Assembly: GCA_963639765.1 (NCBI GenBank)
Contig: CAVHXA010000074.1
Location: 1-8,999, forward strand
DNA length: 8,999 nucleotides
Direction of reading: 5' to 3'
DNA from: CAVHXA01 sp963639765
GTDB taxonomy: Bacteria > Bacillota > Clostridia > Oscillospirales > Oscillospiraceae
The notes beneath the pieces were generated by a model. It ran no database searches. It was not told the origin of the DNA and worked only from the letters and a program-made list of their open reading frames with translations. The number at the start of each line of letters is the position of its first letter. The stretch's first letter is position 1. Shown one piece after another: positions 1-6,543 of the stretch. The position numbers and the translations under genes were made by a program.

Positions 1-955
1 GGATAATATCCATATCGTATCCGGCCCGCACCGCCTTTTTCTGTTCCTCAATGGTCATCTTCTGAAGATCGGTGATCTTACGCTTTACCGTTTTAATGGC
101 TTTCACCTGATCCACCGACTGGATGTGCATACTGACCACAAGGGAGCTTTCCATATCCAGAAAGTCTGCCAGCATACGGTCATTGAGCTCCGGCGCCAAG
201 ATTTGCAGGAAAGAGGCACAACCGCATTTGCTGCCCACGGAAAAGCTGTTTCCGGTCTTAAACGCAAAAGAGCTTGGGGCGATAAAGTCCTTCACCGACA
301 GCCCGGAGGGAGCCAGCCAGTCCCAGGAAAAACGGAAGGGTTCCTGCTCGTCCATGTGCAACATCCCATGCAGGAGTTTCAAACGCTCATAGCCGTTCAA
401 AACCTCCGCCTGTACGCCCAGCCTTTTGAAGTTATTGAGAATATCTGTTTCCACACGCTCCAGACGGGGCTTGGCGGTTTTCAGATTCTCCGATTCCACG
501 CCAAAGGTGATGTACTTGGTTTTGATCAACCCATTGTTGCCCCTTGCGAGCTGGCTTTGGAGCATATTGGTGTACTCGTTCCTGAGCTGGTTAAATTCGT
601 CCGCTCTGTGAGGGATAGCGATCACCTTCGAATAGCTCTCCTTATTGGCCGCAAGGTTCACAAAGGAAAGCTGGAAGCGGATGGAGGAATCGAAATAATT
701 GAGGAAATCACACCAGGAATCAAAGATGGCGGTCTTGTCCTCGTTCTGGTTGAGCTGGTAGTTAATATCCTGAAACTGAATGGTTTTCGTGTAGTAGTTA
801 TCCGTTACCCGGCATATCCCGTCCGGGAACATGCGCTGAAAGGGAATGGAATCCTGTGCCGACTTGTGCTTTTTGTCCGTATGCTTCGCTCTGGCGATTG
901 CGGCCTCAATCTGCTTTCTGTCGGCTCGGCTTAGTTTCTTTTTTGCCTGAGACAA
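1..955 (-). CDS. VirB4-like conjugation ATPase (CD1110 family), N-terminal part
   Basis: This is the N-terminal 318 codons of a VirB4/TraE-type ATPase, the cytoplasmic motor that powers type IV secretion during conjugation. The frame is open from the left edge to a TTG at 953-955 and is preceded by AGGAGGT (964-970 complement) with 8 nt spacing. The start reads LSQAKKKLSRADRKQIEAAI, and later stretches such as FQDINYQLNQNEDKTAIF, EPFRFSWDWLAPSGLS, ILAPELNDRMLADFLDMESS and IQSVDQVKAIKTVKRKITDL are typical of the ICE-borne VirB4 proteins of Clostridia. The Walker motifs would lie beyond the edge, so ATPase activity cannot be judged here. The start overlaps the end of the PrgI gene by 50 nt in another frame, which implies translational coupling. 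Identification is by family recall, not by a search, but many blocks match. Confidence 0.93.
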   Translation of the reverse strand, partial: MSQAKKKLSRADRKQIEAAIARAKHTDKKHKSAQDSIPFQRMFPDGICRVTDNYYTKTIQFQDINYQLNQNEDKTAIFDSWCDFLNYFDSSIRFQLSFVNLAANKESYSKVIAIPHRADEFNQLRNEYTNMLQSQLARGNNGLIKTKYITFGVESENLKTAKPRLERVETDILNNFKRLGVQAEVLNGYERLKLLHGMLHMDEQEPFRFSWDWLAPSGLSVKDFIAPSSFAFKTGNSFSVGSKCGCASFLQILAPELNDRMLADFLDMESSLVVSMHIQSVDQVKAIKTVKRKITDLQKMTIEEQKKAVRAGYDMDII

Positions 956-1307
956 TGCGGTATACCTCCTTATCCAGAGTGTCCTGCCGTTCCAAAACGG
1001 CATAGAAGTTATTGGTTTTATAGGGTCGTACTTTCGGTCTCAGAAAGCAGACCTGAACGATATTTTTGATGATCTTCTCCAGCGGCAGCCCGTTCTTCTC
1101 ATACAAGGCGAACAGGAAGAAGGGCAGCATCACCACGATCATGCAGATGGCGGCGACGCTGTTACTGAGGCTGCTTTTGAGCAGAAAGAAAAGCGGTACG
1201 CCGACTGCCGCACCGCTTCCGAAGCAGATGATCTGCCTTTTGGTTAAATTGAACATGACCTTGGTCTTGACAGCGTTCAAGTCCTTGGGTACTGGTACAT
1301 ACGCCAT
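906..1307 (-). CDS. PrgI family conjugation membrane protein
   Basis: The 133-residue protein has the PrgI-family layout: a short N-terminal part (MAYVPVPKDLNAVKTKVMFN), two closely spaced membrane segments at about residues 25-43 and 50-69, then a basic cytoplasmic tail with LEKIIKNIVQVCFLRPKVRP. PrgI-type proteins are small inner components of Gram-positive type IV secretion systems and regularly sit next to VirB4, comparable in position to VirB3. The ATG start has GGAGGT 8 nt upstream. The gene begins 15 nt after the stop of the TrbL/VirB6-like gene, and its last 50 nt overlap the start of virB4, so the three are almost certainly one operon. Nothing is truncated. The exact role of the family in the channel is not well known. 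Confidence 0.92.
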   Translation of the reverse strand: MAYVPVPKDLNAVKTKVMFNLTKRQIICFGSGAAVGVPLFFLLKSSLSNSVAAICMIVVMLPFFLFALYEKNGLPLEKIIKNIVQVCFLRPKVRPYKTNNFYAVLERQDTLDKEVYRIVSGKKETKPSRQKAD

Positions 1308-1322
1308 ATTTCATCACCTCCG

Positions 1323-2192
1323 TCAGTGGGCGTTAAAAATACTCTTGGCGAGAGAGCCCGTCTTAAAGAGGGTAAAGCACAAGAGCACTGTATAACCCAT
1401 GCAGCTCCACATCGCCGCCGATATATTGGTATCTACAAGCATGTTCTGGACAAGGACAGCGTAAATCGCCACACAGACAATAATCATGAAGCCCTGGAAT
1501 GCCAGTGCGAACAGGCTTCGCAGATAGTTCTGCCCCATCTGTCCCCATTCCCGGTTGACGGCTGTCGCCATGGGGATCGGCGCTACGGAAGTCACGATGT
1601 AGATCTCGATCATTCTGCCGTAGACAATGATGAAAATACAGATGTTCAGCGCCCACATGGTAATATGCACGATGCCGGATTCCAGCCACAGCCCCAGCAG
1701 TGACCAGACCTCCATTTCCATAAGACGGGCTTCCAAGTCTGCGATATTGCCGGCAAGGTCGATGTTGATATTGCCAACAATCACGCCGGAGGCGTTACTC
1801 ACCACGCTCTGAGCAACATCGAATATGCCCATCACAATCGTCCAGGTATTGGTTACGATGAGCACGGCGCAGGCTGTCTTGAAGATCCACTTAAAAAACA
1901 TCCAGGTATCCACATCATTGAGATTGTTTTTATCGGTAATGAGCTGGATCAGCTCCATGGTCATTACAATGGCGAGAATCACTCCGGCGATGGGTAGGAT
2001 CACATTATCCGACAGGCTGCGGATCATGTTATAAATACCGCCGTTAAAGCCTTGGGGTGTGGCTCCAACCTGACCGGCAATTTCGCCAACTCTTGTGTTG
2101 ACCGTATCAAACAGGCCGGTGAGGTGATCCATGATGCCGCCCACCAACAATTCTTTGAGCCAGTCTGTGAATTTTTGCCATATCAAATCCAA
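1323..2192 (-). CDS. TrbL/VirB6-like polytopic conjugation channel protein
   Basis: This 289-residue protein is a multi-pass membrane protein of the TrbL/VirB6 type that precedes PrgI and VirB4 in clostridial ICEs; it probably forms part of the DNA channel. After an amphipathic start (MDLIWQKFTDWLKELLVGGI) there are hydrophobic segments at about residues 63-86, 101-126, 174-207, 227-249 and 259-276, with a long soluble loop at about 127-170 between the second and third. SVAPIPMATAVNREWGQMGQ, just after the third segment, looks like the conserved signature of these ICE proteins. The start is TTG at 2190-2192, with AAAGGAGGG 8 nt upstream and no better in-frame ATG. The gene lies just downstream of the broken maff2 remnant, so its expression now depends on transcription from within the inserted element or on a promoter I cannot see. 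Confidence 0.9.
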   Translation of the reverse strand: MDLIWQKFTDWLKELLVGGIMDHLTGLFDTVNTRVGEIAGQVGATPQGFNGGIYNMIRSLSDNVILPIAGVILAIVMTMELIQLITDKNNLNDVDTWMFFKWIFKTACAVLIVTNTWTIVMGIFDVAQSVVSNASGVIVGNINIDLAGNIADLEARLMEMEVWSLLGLWLESGIVHITMWALNICIFIIVYGRMIEIYIVTSVAPIPMATAVNREWGQMGQNYLRSLFALAFQGFMIIVCVAIYAVLVQNMLVDTNISAAMWSCMGYTVLLCFTLFKTGSLAKSIFNAH

Positions 2193-2212
2193 GCGGTTTT
2201 CCCTCCTTTCCC

Positions 2213-2242
2213 GCAGCGCCCGCCGTAAAAGGCGGACGCTGC
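2213..2242 (-). promoter_or_regulatory. Intercistronic stem-loop between maff2 remnant and trbL-like gene
   Basis: Arms of 12 nt (2213-2224 and 2231-2242, 11 of 12 paired) enclose a 6-nt loop. On the minus-strand mRNA the hairpin ends about 5 nt before the AAAGGAGGG ribosome binding site of the TrbL-like gene. There is no T-tract after it, so it is not a classical terminator. It could be an mRNA processing or stabilising element, or could modulate translation of the TTG-started gene. The structure is visible; its role is inference. Confidence 0.5.
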
Positions 2243-2265
2243 GCAGGATTTCTCATGGCGTGAAA

Positions 2266-2349
2266 TTAACCGAACAGTCCGGAGAGCAAAGGCACCAAAA
2301 TCAGACCGATCAGAGCGACGCCGCCGCCTGCCATCATTTGTTTTATCCC
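2266..2349 (-). pseudogene. 3' remnant of a Maff2 family small membrane protein gene, cut by insertion
   Basis: The minus strand encodes GIKQMMAGGGVALIGLILV followed by PLLSGLFG and TAA, which is the C-terminal half of the roughly 70-residue Maff2 membrane proteins (KQ-L/M-MAGGG signature, then a hydrophobic helix ending in SGLFG or similar). Such genes normally sit just before the TrbL/VirB6-like gene in clostridial ICEs, exactly as here. Just upstream of the GIKQ codons the frame reads TTG and then TAA, and the DNA no longer resembles the family, so the 5' half has been displaced. The TTG at 2350-2352 could in principle restart translation, but no ribosome binding site precedes it. The missing half should lie beyond the right edge, at the far end of the inserted element. 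Confidence 0.82.
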
Positions 2350-2389
2350 CAATTAGGTGTAAAACTCTGCTCGATGGCGGGCGGCGGCG
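2318..2389. repeat. Candidate att junction with inverted half-site repeats
   Basis: ACGCCGCCGCCTGCCAT (2318-2334, inside the maff2 remnant) is repeated in inverted form as ATGGCGGGCGGCGGCGT (2373-2389, inside the element), with 16 of 17 positions matching. The maff2 similarity stops at about 2349-2350, so the junction is about 16 nt from the inner end of the left arm and about 22 nt from the right arm. Large serine integrases bind attB and attP half-sites in which the zinc-domain motif lies about 5 bp further from the centre in attP than in attB; the asymmetry here fits a B-type half on the maff2 side and a P-type half on the element side. The repeat is seen directly; the assignment as an attachment site is inference. 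Confidence 0.6.
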
Positions 2390-2437
2390 TGTCAAAAAGT
2401 ATATGAAGTTTTCAGAAGTTCCCTGGCGGAGGGCAGG

Positions 2438-4096
2438 TTATCCCGTGACCTGCTCCACTTCCGGCAGGGGCTTGAGATTGAAGTGAATTTCGATAGAAAT
2501 GTGTCTCGTCTTGTCGCTGTCAACGGTTTCGTGGACAACGATCTCTTTGATAAGGCGGTTTAGGGTAGCAGCGTCAAGCTCCGCAATGTCCCGGTATTCC
2601 TGTATGGATTCCACCCATTCCCTCGCGTCCACCGCAAGGCGGGCTTCATCGTCCAGCCGCTTCCGGGCTTCTGCGGTCTTTTCCTTTAGCTCGGCCTGTT
2701 CCTTCTGTGTCTTTGCCAGCAGGAGATCGAAATTGTTTTCCGTGATGCGTCCGGCTACCATGTCCTCATAGAGCCGCAGCACCATCTTTTCCAGCGTTTC
2801 GATCCGTTCCTCGTCCTTTGCCAAAGCCCGTTCCAGTGCCTCCCGCTGTCCTTTCTGCTCGGCCTCGCAGTTGCCGGTCAGTCTGTCGGCTACGGCCTCG
2901 CCGTCCATCAGGGCAGCGGCGGCGCACTCCCGGATTTTGTGCAGCACAAGGCTTGTGAGGGTGTCATACTCAATCCTGTGCTGGCTGCAATGGTGCTTCC
3001 CAAAGGCATTGTAGGTCTTGCAGGAATAAATCCGCTGCGGGTGCCTGGCATTGGTGTAGCGGACGGTCAGCGACTTCCCGCACTCCCCGCATTTGAGAAG
3101 CCCCGCGAACAGGCTCGGCTCGCCGGAAGCCCCCGGACGCTGGCGGGATTTGAGCTTTCTCTGCACGATGGCAAAGTCCCGCTTGTCCACCAGCGGCTCA
3201 TGCGTCCCCTCCACCACGATCCAGTCCTCCGGCCTCTTGCTGCCGATAGTCCCGATCTTGAAGCGGTACTCCGTTTTCTGCGAAGCGATCGCCCCGGTGT
3301 AGACGGGATTCATCAGCAGGTCTTTTATCACGGAGAAGTCCCAGATATATTTCCCGTTCTCCGGGTCTTGCTGCTCCCACCGGGTGCGGACGTTGCGTAT
3401 CCCGCGCTCCCTGTTCCACCATGTGGGGCAGGGGAGCTTCTGTTCCTCCAGCCTGCGCCGGATATAGTTCGGGCCGTGTCCCTCCAGCGCGTACCCGAAT
3501 ATCAGCCGGACAATGTGGGCTGTTTCCGGGTCGATCAGCAGGTGGTTTTTGTCCTCCGGGTCTTTCCTGTATCCAAACGGGGCGACGCAGCCGGTAAACT
3601 GGCCTTTCTGCGCTTTCAGCAGGTAGGACGAATGGACTTTCTTGGAGATGTCCTTGCTGTACATCTCGTTCAGGATATTTTTGAACGGCGCAATGTCGTT
3701 GTTCTCCCGCAGGGTGTCTATGCCGTCGTTCATGGCGATATAGCGCACTCCGTTCCTTGGGAAAAAGTCCTCAATGAGATGTCCGGTCTGCAAGTAATTT
3801 CTGCCCAGCCTCGATAAATCTTTCGTTATCACAAGATTTACCTGCCTGCGCTCGATGGCTTTCAGCATCCGTTTCAGGTCGGGGCGTTCCATGTTCAGCC
3901 CCGTATAGCCATCGTCCTGATAGACTGCCACAACCTCCCATCCCTGCTTCTCGCAGTAGCTTTCCAGCATATCCCGCTGGTTGGCGATGCTGGCGCTCTC
4001 CCCTTGCTGGTCATCGTCCTTGCTTAACCGGCAGTAGATAGCTGCCCGGAAGCCCCCGGCAAGCGCTGCGCTCATCACATCATATCCGTTCATCAT
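2438..4096 (-). CDS. Large serine recombinase (integrase/excisionase of the IME)
   Basis: This 552-residue enzyme should catalyse site-specific integration and excision through a covalent phosphoserine intermediate. Domain order: resolvase catalytic domain at about residues 15-160 (IYCRLSKDD with the likely nucleophile Ser25, and the SRLGRN active-site arginines 96 and 99); recombinase domain at about 170-300 (FTGCVAPFGYRKDP); zinc ribbon with Cys336, Cys339, Cys359 and Cys370; a charged coiled-coil region at about 411-485; and a C-terminal DUF4368-like end with LIKEIVVHETVDSD and IEIHFN. Length and architecture match TndX/TnpX-type recombinases of clostridial elements. The start ATG lies 7 nt after the stop of the small ORF upstream and has no clear ribosome binding site, so it is probably coupled to it; Met2 or Met8 are other possible starts. 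The gene appears intact. Its 3' end is less than 90 bp from the maff2 junction, as expected for an integrase. Confidence 0.95.
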   Translation of the reverse strand: MMNGYDVMSAALAGGFRAAIYCRLSKDDDQQGESASIANQRDMLESYCEKQGWEVVAVYQDDGYTGLNMERPDLKRMLKAIERRQVNLVITKDLSRLGRNYLQTGHLIEDFFPRNGVRYIAMNDGIDTLRENNDIAPFKNILNEMYSKDISKKVHSSYLLKAQKGQFTGCVAPFGYRKDPEDKNHLLIDPETAHIVRLIFGYALEGHGPNYIRRRLEEQKLPCPTWWNRERGIRNVRTRWEQQDPENGKYIWDFSVIKDLLMNPVYTGAIASQKTEYRFKIGTIGSKRPEDWIVVEGTHEPLVDKRDFAIVQRKLKSRQRPGASGEPSLFAGLLKCGECGKSLTVRYTNARHPQRIYSCKTYNAFGKHHCSQHRIEYDTLTSLVLHKIRECAAAALMDGEAVADRLTGNCEAEQKGQREALERALAKDEERIETLEKMVLRLYEDMVAGRITENNFDLLLAKTQKEQAELKEKTAEARKRLDDEARLAVDAREWVESIQEYRDIAELDAATLNRLIKEIVVHETVDSDKTRHISIEIHFNLKPLPEVEQVTG

Positions 4097-4103
4097 AACC
4101 GTT

Positions 4104-4313
4104 TTACCCGCACAATCCAGACGGAACGCCGGTTACCTGAACCTTGTCTTTAGTATAACATAAATCTTGTGTTTTAGCAAGATTATTCTTGCCGGATTCC
4201 TCGCTGGATTTCTGCGAGTGCTTCTGCGCGATCAGGCTCACAAAAACATCGGTAGCGTCCAGTTCCCCGTCAAAGACGGTAATCACATCGATTCGGGTCT
4301 TGTTTTTCGCCAT
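4104..4313 (-). CDS. Small conserved protein of unknown function upstream of the recombinase
   Basis: The gene encodes 69 residues, starting MAKNKTRIDVITVFDGELDA and ending VTGVPSGLCG. It has an excellent ribosome binding site (AAGGAGG, about 8 nt before the ATG) and stops 7 nt before the recombinase ATG, so the two form an operon. I recall similar short proteins just upstream of serine recombinases in Tn1549-like and related clostridial elements, but know no function. The N-terminal half (DVITVFDGELDATDVFVSLIAQ) looks folded; the middle is polar and lysine/serine rich. No membrane segment, helix-turn-helix or metal motif is evident. A role in recombination directionality or in recombinase expression is possible from position alone, but nothing in the sequence shows it. 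Confidence 0.75.
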   Translation of the reverse strand: MAKNKTRIDVITVFDGELDATDVFVSLIAQKHSQKSSEESGKNNLAKTQDLCYTKDKVQVTGVPSGLCG

Positions 4314-4359
4314 AGGCAGTTACCTCCTTACATGAAAATAGCCAGACAGGGGAGCGTCG

Positions 4360-4547
4360 GCAACGAAGTCCGGCAACGGGCTTCAAAAGACCTTGCAAAC
4401 AATCCCTATCTGGCGGGTCGGCTACTATTTACTTTTTCTTTTATTTTTCTGTTGTTTTGGTTGTCAGAGAGGGGAAAAGCCTTGCGGCTACAGCATTTTC
4501 CCCGGCAACGGGGTCGGCAACGGGATAGCAACGGGGTATGCAACGGG
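4360..4547. repeat. Iteron-like GCAACGGG cluster with T-rich segment: candidate replication origin
   Basis: Five exact GCAACGGG copies lie on the plus strand at 4373, 4505, 4517, 4528 and 4540, with a variant GCAACGAA at 4360. The four right-hand copies are spaced 12, 11 and 12 bp apart, about one helical turn; the left pair is 13 bp apart. Between the two groups lies a T-rich stretch (about 4422-4462), which stands out in otherwise GC-rich DNA. A further inverted copy (CCCGTTGC) is at 4628-4635 inside the end of the VapE-like gene. Phased short repeats beside an easily melted tract resemble iteron origins, and the block sits directly downstream of a primase/helicase gene pair. It fills the 254-bp gap between that gene and the small ORF, so it may also carry the promoter and operators of the recombinase operon. 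Confidence 0.5.
4471..4503. repeat. Inverted repeat at the edge of the iteron cluster
   Basis: GGGGAAAA (4471-4478) and TTTTCCCC (4496-4503) are perfect 8-bp arms around a 17-nt loop, which itself holds AGCC/GGCT arms around TTGC. It lies between the T-rich tract and the first of the four phased repeats. No T-tract follows on either strand, so a terminator is unlikely. It could be part of an origin or an operator; the role is inference. Confidence 0.4.
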
Positions 4548-4567
4548 CTATGATTTCCCCGGATTTT

Positions 4568-5965
4568 TCAGAATGGAAGCTCCATCTGTTCTGTGACCGG
4601 CACAAAGCCGTCTGGGATTTTCTCGTCCCCGTTGCCGGTGTCCGTTGTCGCATTCTCCCGTTCCCAGCCCTTTTGCCTGCCGTACTGCGGGAACATACGG
4701 GGGTTGGAAAAGTAACTCCAGCCGGTCACGCACTGGTTCATGATCTCGTTGATCTCCCGTATCTCCCATTGCTTCGGCTCGTCAAAGGGGTGGTTCAGGG
4801 CTTCCCTGTATAGCTGCTTGGAGCAGACCGCATCGCCGGTGCAGCGGTCGAGATAGGCAAGTATCATCCCCGCCTTGGTGTCCTCCGGCATGAAATCCCG
4901 CTGGTGGTCTTTCAGGTAGCGCACCAGCTCCGGGCTGAACGTCAGCTTCCATCCGCCCGCCCGGTAAAGCGCCATTGCCTCCGCCCATAGCTGGCTGATA
5001 TATGCCCGTGAAGCGGCCTCGTCCTCCAAAATGTGTACCTCCGCCTGCTCCGGGTTTACCAGCACCGGGAGAAAACGCCGGTTGCCGCTTCGGTCAAGGG
5101 GCAGGAAGTCCAGCGCGTTGGAAGTGCCGCCGAACACGCATTGCCGCAGTCGGTCTGCCGGGTGGGTTTCATAGGGTATCTTGTAGACCTCCTTCTGTCG
5201 GCTCAAAAATGATTTGATTTCCTCGATGCTCTTTGCGTTGGCTGTGGCGATCATTTCCGACATTTCAATGATCCAGTGACCTTGCAGCTTTCGGTAGACG
5301 TTATCATCGTCCAGCCTCCGCAGGTCGTCGGAAAACCATTCGTCCCTTACCGCCAGCAGCCGGAAAAAGGTGGACTTGCCCGCGCCCTGACCGCCCACCA
5401 GACAGAGCATGACCTCAAACTTGCAGCCGGGTCTGTATGCCCGGTGGATCGCGCCCAGCAGAAAGAGCTTCAGGGCTTCGCAGGTGTAGGTGTCCGCTGC
5501 GGCTCCCAGAAAATGCCGCAGGCAGAAGCGTATGCGCTCCGTCCCGTCCCATACCAGACCGTTCAAATAGTCCCTTACGGGGTGGTAGCTGTTCTGATGG
5601 GCGGCAAGGTCGGCAGCGTCCGCGATCTTCCTCTCGCTGGTCAGACCGTAGGTTTCTTCAAGGTACAGCCGGATATATTTCATATCCGTGTCGGTCATGG
5701 ACGCGCCGGGTGGACGCTGGCAGCCGATGGGCTTTACAAGGTCTGTCCGGTCGGTCAAAAGGTTGTAGGCCAGCGCCCCGGCAAGCAGGGGGTCATACTG
5801 GAATACGGTCAGGCAGTTCCTTATGCTGTTGCGGACGCCGCCTTTTTCGGTGGTGTCCAGCATCGCCTTTACTTCCTCAACGCTCCGCATCGGCGCGGCG
5901 CTGTCCGGCGCGTTCCTCATGGTCTCCCGGACCTGCGGCGGCAAGTCCTGAAATTCTTTGCTCAA
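4568..5965 (-). CDS. VapE-type (virulence-associated E) helicase/ATPase
   Basis: This 465-residue protein belongs to the virulence-associated E family, P-loop ATPases related to phage and plasmid replicative helicases. Key parts: an N-terminal region of about 125 residues; HPVRDYLNGLVWDG (128-141), typical of the family; Walker A GGQGAGKS (191-198); Walker B-like HWIIEMSEM (230-238); a sensor-like FGGTSN (278-283); and the arginine-finger-like DRSGNRRF (291-298). It ends with VTEQMELPF. It probably unwinds DNA for replication of the excised element, working with the CHC2 protein encoded upstream. The TTG start at 5963-5965 follows a weak purine-rich site and overlaps the CHC2 gene by 89 nt; Met16 or Met26 are alternative starts without better sites. 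Family members often begin with a similar KE-Q-LP stretch, which supports the long form. Confidence 0.9.
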   Translation of the reverse strand: MSKEFQDLPPQVRETMRNAPDSAAPMRSVEEVKAMLDTTEKGGVRNSIRNCLTVFQYDPLLAGALAYNLLTDRTDLVKPIGCQRPPGASMTDTDMKYIRLYLEETYGLTSERKIADAADLAAHQNSYHPVRDYLNGLVWDGTERIRFCLRHFLGAAADTYTCEALKLFLLGAIHRAYRPGCKFEVMLCLVGGQGAGKSTFFRLLAVRDEWFSDDLRRLDDDNVYRKLQGHWIIEMSEMIATANAKSIEEIKSFLSRQKEVYKIPYETHPADRLRQCVFGGTSNALDFLPLDRSGNRRFLPVLVNPEQAEVHILEDEAASRAYISQLWAEAMALYRAGGWKLTFSPELVRYLKDHQRDFMPEDTKAGMILAYLDRCTGDAVCSKQLYREALNHPFDEPKQWEIREINEIMNQCVTGWSYFSNPRMFPQYGRQKGWERENATTDTGNGDEKIPDGFVPVTEQMELPF

Positions 5966-6524
5966 TCGCCCTCACTTCCTTTCCGTACTCTGTGACGATG
6001 GCAGCCCGTTCCCGCAGGTCATCGGACAAAAGCCCGTCCAGCAGGTATTCGATATAGTCCATCCTTTGCAGGGCTTCCACAAACAGAGGATGCCACGCCT
6101 CATCTGACTGGCTGGGGGCGTGTTCCTCCCTCCATCGGCACAGCAGGTGATAATAGTCTGCAAGCACCTGGAAGCAATGCCGCTCCATGCGCCTGTATTT
6201 CTGTTCCTCGGCTTCCTGCCGCAGCTTCTTCCCGGCAGACTGGCGGGGTGCGTCCGTTCCGTCCCCGCAGGGGATGGAGAAATCCCGCGCCAGCATGAGG
6301 GCGGCCTCCTTTGCGCTTATCCCATGCAGCCGGGAAACAAAATCGATCACGTCCCCGGTCGCTCCGCAGCCGAAGCAGTAATAGCGGCGGTCAACCTTCA
6401 TGCTTGGGTGTCTGTCCCTGTGGAACGGACAGACCGCCATGCCGTTTCTGTTCACGTTCAATCCGTATCGCTCGGCAGCCTGCCTTGTGGTGACAGACTG
6501 CTTCACAGCTTCAAATAAATGCAA
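5877..6524 (-). CDS. CHC2 zinc-finger, DnaG-primase-like protein
   Basis: The N-terminal part carries the CHC2 zinc-binding motif of DnaG-type primases: Cys32-Pro-Phe-His35, then Cys50-Phe-Gly-Cys53 followed by GATGDVIDFVSRLHG. Residues beyond about 90 are charged and helical, with no TOPRIM catalytic domain visible in the 215 residues, so this is a zinc-binding primase module or loader rather than a complete primase. The start chosen is TTG at 6522-6524 (LHLFEAVKQSVTTRQAAERY), 6 nt after a perfect AAGGAGG. An in-frame ATG at 6558-6560 would add 12 residues, but these are encoded by the terminator arm and the ribosome binding site itself. The gene overlaps the VapE-like gene by 89 nt, so the two are made together and probably act together at the element's origin. 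Confidence 0.88.
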   Translation of the reverse strand: MHLFEAVKQSVTTRQAAERYGLNVNRNGMAVCPFHRDRHPSMKVDRRYYCFGCGATGDVIDFVSRLHGISAKEAALMLARDFSIPCGDGTDAPRQSAGKKLRQEAEEQKYRRMERHCFQVLADYYHLLCRWREEHAPSQSDEAWHPLFVEALQRMDYIEYLLDGLLSDDLRERAAIVTEYGKEVRAIEQRISGLAAAGPGDHEERAGQRRADAER

Positions 6525-6530
6525 TCGCGG

Positions 6531-6537
6531 CCTCCTT
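6531..6537 (-). promoter_or_regulatory. Ribosome binding site that sets a TTG start for the CHC2 gene
   Basis: AAGGAGG on the minus strand lies 6 nt before TTG at 6522-6524. It falls downstream of the in-frame ATG at 6560, which rules against that longer start. Confidence 0.8.
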
Positions 6538-6543
6538 GAAATG

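Larger units (their letters stand above)
1..2349 (-). mobile_element. Host ICE segment: type IV secretion core
   Basis: The order Maff2, TrbL/VirB6-like, PrgI, VirB4 is that of clostridial ICEs related to the C. difficile CD1115-CD1107 gene set. The VirD4 coupling protein, normally just upstream of maff2, should lie on the far side of the inserted element. Genes are tightly packed (15-nt gap, 50-nt overlap), as in one operon. Confidence 0.85.

Noticed and set aside
125..934. Long plus-strand open frame of 269 codons
   Set aside because: It lies opposite the VirB4 frame, which matches a known family over its whole length; the plus frame has no recognisable domain and no good ribosome binding site.
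2183..2395. 70-codon minus-strand frame across the junction
   Set aside because: It runs in a different frame from the maff2 remnant, gives a low-complexity arginine-rich product, and crosses the element boundary.
2939..3817. Plus-strand open frame of 292 codons
   Set aside because: It is antisense to the serine recombinase, which has clear catalytic and zinc-ribbon motifs. GC-rich third positions explain the open frame.
4471..4503. Terminator after the VapE-like gene
   Set aside because: The stem has no T-tract on the minus-strand side and lies about 65 bp past the stop among the repeats.
4360..4547. CRISPR-like array
   Set aside because: Repeats are only 8 bp with 3-5 bp between them and one large gap; this fits iterons or operators, not a CRISPR.
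5276..5995. Plus-strand open frame of 239 codons
   Set aside because: Antisense to the VapE-like gene, which has Walker motifs; no recognisable domain.
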